From NCBI GenBank assembly GCA_019279435.1, contig JAAALK010000686.1, positions 1-64,000 of the forward strand: a stretch of DNA of 64,000 nt. Reading direction: 5' to 3'. Source of the DNA: Zizania palustris. Its lineage: Eukaryota; Streptophyta; Magnoliopsida; Poales; Poaceae. Each line of letters starts with the position of its first letter. Within the stretch, counting starts at the first letter, position 1. Under the pieces are notes generated by a model. The model was given only the letters and a program-made list of their open reading frames with translations. It was not told the origin of the DNA and made no database searches. Positions 1 to 9,724 of the stretch are shown piece by piece. Both the position numbers and the translations under genes were made by a program.

Positions 1-26
1 AGCCTGCACTGACTTATCAGAGTTGA
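1..26 (+). repeat. Stub of element A 5' LTR
   Basis: These bases match 18740-18765 of the 3' LTR at 25 of 26 positions. From base 27 on, the sequence is Gag coding. The last 221 bp of the LTR, the primer site and the first part of gag are therefore missing, probably through a deletion with GTTGA microhomology at the join. The rest of the LTR would lie upstream of the window. Confidence 0.65.
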
Positions 27-3000
27 GGAGTCCACAGGTTATGACACATTGACCTGTGATGAGCTCTTCAGCAAGCTGAAGTCCACAGAGATTGCCAAGA
101 CATCTCTTGCAGTGCATAGAAACTCTTTGCCATAGCCATTGGCATTGGTTTCTAGCACTAGCCGTGGCACCCGTGCAGAACCAAGCACATCTGGCACTTG
201 TGTTCTTGCAGATGGTTTTTCTTTGTCCTCCCTGGTCTCCGTCACTAAGGAGCAAGTGGACACTCTGGATGATGATGAGCTTGGTCTCATTGCCATAAGG
301 TTCACTCGTTTTCATCATGAGAGACGTGATCAGAGGAGAAGTGGTTTTAGTGGTTGCTTTGAGTGTGGCGACACTTCTCATATTAAGGCCAATTGCCCGA
401 AACTCAAGAAGAGAGATGAGAGTGAGCGCCCCAAATACCACAAGAAGGAGAGGAAACCCTTTGTGAAGGGCAAGCGCGGCAAGATGGCTAAGAAAGTAGC
501 CAAAGCCGCTTCCAGAGCATTTGTTGCTGCTCTCAGCGACATCGACACTTCCTCAACTGAGGAGTCGAGCTCTAAGGAGGAGGAGTTCCCAAGGAAGGAG
601 GACAAGAAGGACAAGAAAGGACGAGACTTCACCGGCCTTTGCTTCATGGCCGACAGCGATCACAGCGGCGATGAGCTTGACTCATCTGAGGTACCACTAT
701 CCTATGACCAGCTTTCAATTAAACTAGATGAGCTGAATGAAGTAGTTCTTGGTCAGGATAGATTACTTGTGCAAGCCGCTAGAGAAAGAAAAGACCTTAG
801 ACTTAGGCTAGAATTTGTTTCTACTAAGTATGCCATGCTTAAGTATAAAGTAAATGACGCTGAATGTGAATCTTGTACTGTTGTCATGGGTGAGCTTGCT
901 CAGTTGCGTTCTGTACATGCTCAAACTCTATCTGAGCTTGAGACTGCACAGAAGAAGCTTTTGGTGGTTGATTCTAGACCTCTTGATATAATTGATTGCA
1001 TGAACTGTTCTTTATTGCGCGAGAGCATTAATTTACGTGATAAGCATGTTCATGATTTAGAGGCTAGATTGGAGAGGGCCGGTAGTTCTAAGGATGTGCA
1101 GCCTGTGTGTGACACTTGCATAACCCTTAAGGACCAGCTAGGCACTGTTAGAGAGCGAGCTGAAAACCTCATGACTGAAAATGAATACCTTCTTTCTGTG
1201 GTTAACAAATGCACTGATGGGAAGGGTAGGATGGATTTCCTCTATGCCAAGACCAAGATGTGTGCTGACAGAGCAGAGTTAGCTCTAGGTTTGGGTTTTG
1301 AGAGGATTCCTTCAGATAATGGGAACAAAACTGTTTTACCTCACCCACTACCCTAGAGAAAGAGAGAGCTCTGTTAGACACTCCATCAGCCAAAAAGCCT
1401 ACCCGAACTCAAAAGAAAATCACTCCTCCTGCCAAGAAAATCCCTCCCAAGAAAACCACTCAGCAGAAGCCCAAGGAACCTGTGAGAGTTGCTCCTATGA
1501 CCCTTGAGAGTACCCCTAGGAGAGTTTTTCATTGTTCTTACTGTCAGCGGGCGGGTCATTTGGTTGGGTTCTGTTTTCGTCGCATCAAGGATGAGCGATG
1601 CTCTCAGGCGATGGGTTACCAGGACATGCATTACCCATCTTTAGGTATGCATGAGTCTGAGTTTTACTATCGTCCTGTTTTTGAGGCTCTTCGTGCTTCT
1701 CGGAGAGGTTTTGCTCCTCGAGGTGTTCACCATGTTCCATATGGTGGTAAACCACGGGCGAGTAGATTTGTACCTCATCAGAGTAGGAGACCTCGTCATG
1801 TTGTTCGATCATAGCGTGTAGGTAGACCTCGCACTTTGCATCATTCTGATTATCCTGTGCGTAGACAGTATACTTTTACTGTGCCTACTACTCGTATCAC
1901 TCAGTGATGGATGCCTCGTCATATTTTCACTCACCCCAGCACTGAGCGATCGAGATTTTCTTATCATGTGTAGGCGAAAGACCGAGGCTTGGAGGGCACG
2001 TGGATCATGGACTCCGGTTGTTCGCGCCATATGACCGGAGATGCAGCATGGTTCTCCAGCCTCACCACAACCAAGCAAAGGGAATATATCACCTTCGGAA
2101 ACAATCGAAGGAGTAGAGTGAAAGGTAAAGGTGTGGTAAGAATTAACTCGAATTTCACTCTCAAAGATGTTGCGTTGGTTGAAAACCTGGGATACAATTT
2201 GCTTTCTGTATCTCAGTTGCTTGATGAGGGCTTCGAAGTGCGATTCCATCGCGATACTTCGCAAGTACTCAATTCTGATGGCGTTGTAGTTTGTAAGATC
2301 TTTAGAGTTGGGAGAGTTTTTGGAGCTGTTTTTTCCAAGTCATCTGGTTCTTCTCATTGTCTTGTTGCACATTCTACCTCTGAGATTTGGAAGTGGCATA
2401 GGAGACCAGGGTATATGAGCTTTGAGTTGCTCGCTCGACTGAGTGCCCTAGGTTTGATCCGAGGATTGCCCAAGCTCAAGTTTGAGAAGAATTTAGTTTG
2501 CGCTCCTTGTCGACATGGAAAAATGATTGCTGCTTCGCACTCGCTAGTCACCACAGTGATGACTGAACAACCCGGAGAACTTCTCCACATGGACACTGTA
2601 GGTCCTTCTCGAGTTAGTTCTTTAGGCGGCAAGTGGTATGTGCTAGTTATTGTCGACGATTTCTCTCGCTACTCTTGGGTCTTCTTTCTTGCCAGCAAGG
2701 ATGAAGTGTTCTCACACTTTCGGAGCTTGGCTTTGAGACTTTTCACTGAACTCCCTGGTGCATTGAAATTCTTTCGAAGTGATAATGGCACTGAGTTCAA
2801 GAACAGTCTCTTTGTTGACTTTTGCATGGAGCATGGCATAGAACATCAATTCTCTGCTCCGCGGGTTCCTCAACAAAACGGTGTCGTTGAGAGGAAGAAC
2901 CACACTTTGGTTGAGATGGCTAGGACGATGCTCGATGAGCACAGGACTCCTAGAAAATTCCGAGCTGAGGCCATGAACACTGCTTGTTACATCTCAAACC

Positions 3001-3527
3001 GAATCTTCTTGCGCTCAATTTTGAACTTGACATCTTATGAGCTATGTTTTGGGAGACAGCCCAAGGTTACTCATCTTCGAGTTTTTGGCTGTCGTTGATT
3101 TATCCTAAAACGTGGTAATTTGGATAAATTTGAGTCGCGTTCTTCTGACGAGATCTTTTTGGGTTATACTACACATGGTCATTCTTATCGTGTTTATAAT
3201 TTGGAGACTAACACTGTCATCGAGTCATGTGATGTGACTTTTGATGAATCAACCCCCTCTGTTAGTTCTGCTCTTGAACAAGCAAATAAACACGATATGG
3301 AACAGACTATCTTCGAAGAAAAAGATCCCGGAGATTTCGAGGATGAACCCCTACTACCCTCGACATCAACCCCCGAAGCCGACCCAGCTTCGACCACTTC
3401 AGCACAAGGTCCCGAAGCGACTACCTCGACATCGGTCATCTTGGACCACTCCAATGCACAAGTTGAGGGGGAGACTGCATCCCGCCGCGAGGATCCACAT
3501 CATGTTCAAAGGATGCACCCTCCCGAG
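27..3527 (+). pseudogene. Element A gag-pol, first part (Gag, protease, integrase)
   Basis: The Gag part has a CCHC zinc knuckle (CFECGDTSHIKANC) near 355-396. An acidic Ser/Lys-rich stretch follows, then a coiled coil with CxxC pairs at about 865, 997 and 1108, and a second CCHC knuckle near 1530-1570. The open frame breaks at 1356 and again between 1814 and 1988. From 1989 the frame carries the protease motif DSGCSRHMTG and the integrase with RSDNGTEF and ERKN blocks. The second zinc-ligand His of the integrase HHCC motif reads Tyr (HRRPGYMS, where element B has HRRLGHLS). A TGA at 3096-3098 breaks the frame again. Coding sense continues to 3527, where element B interrupts it, and resumes at 14226. 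Confidence 0.88.
3523..3527. repeat. Target-site duplication of element B (CCGAG)
   Basis: CCGAG immediately precedes element B and recurs at 14221-14225 immediately after it. A 5-bp duplication is normal for LTR retrotransposon integration. Removing B plus one copy restores a continuous element A reading frame. Confidence 0.95.
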
Positions 3528-5194
3528 TGTAGGACCGAAAGTAGCGACCAGAGGGGGGGTGAATGGGCGCCTAAAAATTCTTTCGAATCAATGGCCTGCT
3601 CCCAAAACCCAACGCATTTTAAAAAGAAAAACTAAACAGCAACGCGAGAACAGATTGACTAAGTCTGCAGATTCGAAGTTTGCTGATTCTGAGGTTGCAG
3701 ATTCTGAGGTTGCAGATTCTGAGGTTGCAGATTCGGAGGTTGCAGATTCGAAGTATGCAGATTCGAAGTATGCAGATTCGAAGTATGCAGATTCGAAGTA
3801 TGCAGATTCGAAGGTTGCAGATTCGAAGTATGCAGATTCGAAGGTTGCAGATTCGAAGTATGCAGATTCGAAGTATGCAGATTCGAAGCTTGCAGATTCG
3901 AAGTCTGCTGATTCGAAGTCTGCTGATTCGAAGTCTGCAGGTTCGAAGCTTGCAGATTCGAAGTCTGCAGATTCGAAGCTTGCAGATTCGAAGTCTGCTG
4001 ATTCGAAGTCTGCTGATTCGAAGCCTGCAGGTTCGAAGCTTGCAGATTCGAAGTCTGCAGATTCGAAGCTTGCAGATTCGAAGTCTGCTGATTCGAAGTC
4101 TGCTGATTCGAAGCTGCTGATTCGAAGTCTGCAGATTCGAAGCTTGCAGATTCGAAGTCTGCAACACAGAGTTGGACTTCACACAAGAAAAGGGACTTTG
4201 ACCCTGCCAACTCGATCAAAAAGCAACACAGGAAAAGCAAGGCTAAAGTACTAGCATACTGTAGCTACAGGAAAGTAGTACTACTTGCTACAGAGTAGTA
4301 GTACTACTTGCAACAGCAAGAACTAGTACTACTTCTCACGAAGAACACATACAACAGAGAAGCTTCTGTTCCAAATAAATTGATCGCACGCACAGAGAAT
4401 GAACTGCAGTGCACAAAAATGCTTCGCACAAGCAAAAACAGCCAGATTAAAAGCTCTCCCAGACAACAAAAAGTCACTTAAAAACTTCAGGAAGAACAAG
4501 GCTTGTTGCCTGGTGACCCACGCATGAACAGGGGAGAGAGAATGCAAGAAACAAAATGACCCAAAGGAGTAGTATTGATTTTCAGCAAAAGGGTAGTCCA
4601 AACCCTAGGGGTTGGGGTCCTATTTATAGGCAGCCCAACACTAGGAATATTCTACCTGCCCCTTAGGGTTTTTACAGACTCAAAAATAAAGGAAAAGACT
4701 CTACTGCCCTTAGGTATTTTTACAGACACGACAGACTGACAGTGGGCCTAGAGTTACAGATGACTTATCCGGAAGCTAAGTTTTCGTAGCGACTACGGCT
4801 TCTCTTCTGGACAGTCGGATACAAGATCGACGGTCGTCAGTTTTGCGCCGAAACTGACAAAGCCTCCACCGACTTTGCACCAGGTACCCGGATTGGGCCG
4901 GCCCGATTCCGCAGCTCTCTCAGCCCGGCAATCACTCACCGCCCGTGTACCTGAGTCAATCCTGGTCAACAGCCCAGTGGGTCTTCTACTGCTTCTGGCC
5001 CATGCACCCGGATTGGGCCAGCCCGACTTCGCAGCCTCCTCTGCCCGACAGTCGCTCGCTGCCCGTGTACCTGAGTCACACGCGGCCCATAAAACAGCAG
5101 ATCTCCTCTCTTCTTCAGTCCTCTTTGACTATCGTTGACAATGACTCATCACTTCTAGAGCCATGAGGCCCACGCTATTCAGCATGGCTCCTCA
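3528..5194 (-). repeat. Element B 3' LTR (left copy)
   Basis: Read on the minus strand the LTR starts TGAGGAGCCATGCTGAATAG at 5194 and ends in TCCTACA at 3528. A TATA box (TATAAATA on the minus strand) lies near 4620-4627. The U3 part contains two imperfect direct copies around an ACCCGGATTGGGCC core, about 119 bp apart (near 4889 and 5008). The downstream half contains a 15-bp minisatellite. The right copy is 18 bp longer because of array changes and small indels. Confidence 0.95.
3664..4163. repeat. 15-bp minisatellite within B left LTR, about 33 units
   Basis: The unit is GCAGATTCGAAGNNN, where NNN is mostly TCT, CTT, TAT or GTT. Most units carry the palindrome TTCGAA. Because 15 is a multiple of 3 and the unit lacks stops, several frames stay open through the array. 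Those open frames are by-products of the repeat and not evidence of a protein. Confidence 0.95.
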
Positions 5195-6528
5195 ATCTCC
5201 CCCTTGATGAGTGCATTGTCAACACTCCTCAATTCTCAGCTCTTCAACACCTGTGAACAAATGTGGAAACACGAAAACAAAACACAAGAAAACAAAGAAG
5301 AAGAAGAAATGAGGTAAAAGTTTAACCCTAATGACCAAAAGCCAACCAAAAGCAAGAAACGGTCATTATGGTTAACCAAAACGTAAAAGCTCAAAATGAG
5401 TGTGATTTCAGAACAACAAGGATATCGACAGAGTAAGAACTAACTCCCCTTAAACTCTAATCCCAAATTTTCTCCCCCTTGTTGACAAGTAAACTCATCA
5501 AGCACTCAAAAGAGACACAGACTCCCCCTGAAAAGCAACTCCCCCTCAAAATATGCAGTGAATTCAGCTGGGGTGTAGGTGGAGTGTAGAAATCATGCTT
5601 CTCAGATATGATTGACTGCAATTACAACATCTAACAAGTATAGCAACAGACATACTGTCTTAAGACACATGGCATGATCAGTGCAACAGATGATATCTAA
5701 AGAAAGTCATTAGCACGCATTTTTCAGTTTTTGCAAAACAAAACATCACCATATTTCCTAGTTAATAAGCAAGGTAAAGCATGAGATGCAGAAGCTAACT
5801 GATGTCTACCAAGATAAACATTGTTCAAAACAAAGTGCTTCAGCAAACTGGTTATCTTGTTAAATGTTCAGGCTTTTTCATTTTTCCTTTTTCATTTGTG
5901 CCAAGGGTTATTTGCATGTCAAACCTTATGCTAACCGACCAAGTCAAGCCTAGGCCAAAACTGGACCATCGGAAGCTTAAGACATTGGTCTTGGCATACA
6001 CTACACTGTCCTAGTTCATACCAAAGTGCTATGGTAAGCAGTCCAGAACAATGCAATGCGACAAAACAAACCCACTTGGATCTTTTCAACTCAAGCATAA
6101 AAAGGCATGGAATTTTCATTCATTTTTTGATTTTTTATCATTTTTATAGCATATTTTCCATGTTAAAGCATAAAGATGTCCAAGTTGCATATCTGCATCT
6201 ATGTGATGAACTAGCTACAAGGCATGTAACAGATAGCAAAAGCACTCAGCCTACACATGCTAGTTACCAAAAGCAATGGTGATCATTTTTCAAGTTGAAA
6301 GCGTAAAAGCCATGCATATGACAGATATCAGACATATCAAATGAACTGAAACAAAGCATGATCATCGACGAGTAATCAAAAGCATGTACCAGCTAGAATA
6401 AGTAAAGCAGTTTAATCATATAACAGAAGCAGGCTCAAAAGTGTGATATGTGAATATGTATGATATGAACACACACAAAAAGACTCAAGAAAAGAGTAAA
6501 GAAGAAAGAAAAACTGACGCAAAATATC
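5195..6528 (-). other. Element B noncoding region between pol and 3' LTR
   Basis: On the minus strand this holds the region after RNase H and before the LTR. The main purine tract adjoins the LTR at 5195-5205 (seen as ATCTCCCCCTT on the plus strand). Further CTCCCCC tracts lie between about 5470 and 5550, which is the multiple-tract arrangement known for Sireviruses. A block near 5925-6120 is strongly similar to noncoding sequence in elements A and C. A 62-codon frame over this block is shared by B and C, but A has stops there, so I do not call it a gene. Confidence 0.8.
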
Positions 6529-9500
6529 CTAGAAAGGATACACAACACCCAAATCCCCTCGTAAATGCTCAAAAGTAGACTGATCTAGGGGTTTGGTGAA
6601 AATGTCAGCCAACTGATGATGGGTATCAACATGAACAAGGTCAATGACACCTTTCTCATATTGATCCCGCAAAAAGTGAAAGCGCACATCAATGTGTTTG
6701 GTTTTGAATGAAGACATGGGTTTTTCCCTACACTAATAGCACTGGTGCTGTCGCAAAACAAAGGAACTCTGGTAGGAAAGAACAACCCAAAATCTCGCAG
6801 AGTGGAAATCATCCAAACCAACTGTGAGCAGCAGCTAGCAGCAGCTACATACTCAGCCTCTGTGGTCGAAAGAGCAACTCCAGATTGCTTTCGAGAAGAC
6901 CAAGAGACAAGAGAAGAACCAAGAAACTGGCAAGTACCGGAAGTCGACTTGCGATCCAACCGGCACCCACCAAAGTCAGCGTCCGAAAAGCCAGATAAAT
7001 CAAGAGAAGATGATGCTGAATAGTAGAGACCAAGATCAGGCGCATAAGTGAGATACCTGAAGATGCGCTTGACAGCCTGCCGATGAGACGCGCGTGGTGA
7101 AGACTGGAAGCGCGCGCACAGTCCCACGGCGAACTGTATGTCTGGCCTAGTCGCCGTCAAGTACAGCAGCGACCCGATCATCCCTCGAAATTCTCTCTCG
7201 TTGACCTTGACGCCGCTCTCGTCCTTGTCCAGACCCCCAGAAGTGCCCATCGGGGTCATCTGCGGCTTCAGCTCACCACCAAAGTCAAATTTTTTCAACA
7301 TGTCACGAGTGTACTTACCTTGGTGGATGAAGATGCCGTCCTTGGTCTGCTTGATCTGGAGCCCTAGAAAGTATTTGAGCTCACCCATGAGGCTCATCTC
7401 GAACTCACTGTGCATCTGCTCAGAAAACTTGGACACAAGAGAATCAGTAGTACCGCCAAAGATAATATCGTCCACATAAATCTGAGCAACTAAGAAATCT
7501 GAAGCATCTCTGAGCAAGAAAAGAGTTTTGTCCACAGAACCCATCACAAAACCCTTCCCCAACAAAAACTGCTTTAACCGGTCATACCAAGCCCTGGGGG
7601 CTTGTTTCAACCCGTATAAAGCTTTGTGCAATTTAAAAACATGTCGAGGAAACTTAGGGTTCTCAAAACCGGGGGGTTGCCTAACATAAACCTCCTCTTC
7701 TATGTACCCGTTCAGAAAAGCACTCTTAACGTCCATTTGAAAAAGCTTAAAACCCTTTGAAGCGGCAAATGCTAAAAGAATGCGAATGGACTCAAGACGG
7801 GCAACAGGAGCGAAGGTTTCTTCAAAGTCAATACCTTCCTTCTGGCAATAACCCTGGGCAACTAGTCGAGCCTTGTTGCGCACCACAACCCCATCTTCAC
7901 CTTGTTTGTTCTTGAACACCCACTTGGTGCCTATGGGGTTGCATTCTGATGGCGGCTCAACTAATGTCCAAACCCGATTGCGGACAAAATTCTCAAGCTC
8001 TTCTTGCATAGCATTAATCCAATTTGAATCAGAAAGAGCATGAGAGACGTCTCTAGGCTCAAAAGATGCAACAAAAGCCGATTCAGCAAACACAGCAAGA
8101 GAGGCAGAAGAACGCAAAGTTCTCTCAGTCAAATCACCAATGATGAGCTCTGAGGGATGGTCACGCTGAACTGCTCGGGTTCCCTGGTGATCTGAAGTCA
8201 CCTCACCTGAGTCAGCAGCTGGCACCTCTGGACTCGACTGAGGGGGCTCGATCGAAGTGGAAGAAGTGATCAGAGGTCCGCCCTCATCATCAGTCGAAGT
8301 CTCAGAAGGTGTGCGCTCTGCGGGGGATGCAGAAGGCCCACCCTCATCAGCAGCTGGAGTATCCTCATCTTCTTCAAAGATGGACTCTCCGAGCTCATCA
8401 TCACCAGAAAGCTCAAACGAAGGAGTCAAAGAAGGCATGGACTCATCAAAAGAAACTTCACAAGTCTCGACAAGCAGCTGGGATTCGAGGTTCCAAACAC
8501 GAAAACCTCGAGAATGCAAAGCATAACCAAGAAAAACACCATCCCAGCAGCGAGACTCAAACTTGTCCAAATGCCCTCCCTTCTTGAGCACAAAGCACTT
8601 GCAGCCAAACGCTCGCAAGTGGCTCACCTTGGGCTGTCTGCCAAACCGCAACTCATATGATGTCTTACCTAGGTAAGCTCTAAGAAAAATGCGGTTGGCC
8701 AGATAGCAAGCCGTGTTCATGGCTTCAGCCCAAAAACGCCTAGGAGTCCTGTGCTCATCGAGCATCGTCCTGGCCATCTCGACTAGCGTGCGGTTCTTTC
8801 GTTCCACAACGCCGTTCTGTGGGGGAGTGTAAGGAGAGGAAAACTGATGGTCCAGACCCTGATCACTACAGAAGCTGACAAACTGAGAATTCTTGAACTC
8901 AGAACCGTTGTCGGAGCGAATTGCTCGCATCCGGCCATTGTTCTCATTCTTCAGCTTCAAAATCAGGTCATGGACAAATTGAAAAGTTTCATCCTTAGAC
9001 TCCAAAAGAAAACCCACGAGAAACGAGAAAAGTCGTCAACAATCACAAGTGCATACCATTTCCCACCGACTGAGCGTACCCGAGCTGGACCTACAGTGTC
9101 CAAATGTAAAAGCTCGCCTGGATACGAGGTCAACACCTGAGTCACAGGTGAATGAGAAGCGGCAACCATTTTTCCATGACGACAGGGATGACACACTAGA
9201 TCCTTCTCCATCTTAAGCTTGGGCAATCCTCGGATGAGGTCCATAGAGCTTAACCTGACTAGCAGATCAAAACTCAAATGACCTAACCTCCTATGCCACT
9301 TCCAGAGCTCAGAGGAGGATCCAGCAATCAAACAGCGAGAAGGGCCAAAAGAACTAGAGAAGTCAATTCGAAAAACTTTACCGAAGGGTAAAATCTGACA
9401 AACTAAAGACCCTCTAGAATCAACCACAGAAGAATTTCCCTTCTTAAAACGCACTTCCAAACCATCCTCAAGAAGTTGCGACACAGAAATTAAATTAAAA

Positions 9501-9724
9501 TTCAGATTTTTGACCAAAGCAACATTCTTTAAAGAGAAATGGTCTGAGATGCTGATTGAGCCTATGCCACTTACTTTCCCTTGACCGCTGTTCCCGAATG
9601 TAATGTACTCTTTGGAGCTCGGGGGAGTGAGACTGGAGAACCATCTGCGATGTCCCGTCATGTGGCGAGAGCATCCTGAGTCCATGATCCAAACATCCTC
9701 CAGTCCCCGGTCCTGCACAATCAA
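6529..9724 (-). pseudogene. Element B pol (protease, integrase, RT, RNase H), two 1-nt losses
   Basis: Reading leftward from 9724, the protease motif DSGCSRHMTG comes first. The GAG-pre-integrase/HHCC region (HRRLGHLS ... CHPCRHGK) follows, then the integrase core with RSDNGSEF and ERKN, a Ser/Glu/Pro-rich linker, reverse transcriptase with IYVDDIIFGG near 7455-7485, and RNase H ending DLGVVYPF at 6529. Compared with element C, one T is missing from a T run near 9010 and one A from an A run near 6710. Each loss shifts the frame. The start overlaps the gag stop in the -1 frame (see the gag entry). Outside the two shifts the frame is open, so the damage is minor and could partly be assembly error in homopolymers. 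Confidence 0.92.

Noticed and set aside
3664..4163. CRISPR-like array
   Set aside because: The unit is 15 bp with no spacers, in a plant retrotransposon LTR.
3241..4254. Long ORF with repeated ADSK-type pentapeptides (also 12504-13322 and several frames on both strands)
   Set aside because: It is the 15-bp LTR minisatellite read in frame. Several frames on both strands stay open for the same reason, and the array sits across LTR noncoding sequence.
5931..6119. Small 62-codon ORF, shared with 40439-40627
   Set aside because: It is shared by B and C, but the matching stretch of A has stops although the DNA is conserved. Noncoding conservation fits better.
8257..8526. Ser/Glu-rich ORFs on the strand opposite B pol (also 38041-38310)
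   Set aside because: These are shadow frames of the low-complexity linker between integrase and RT.
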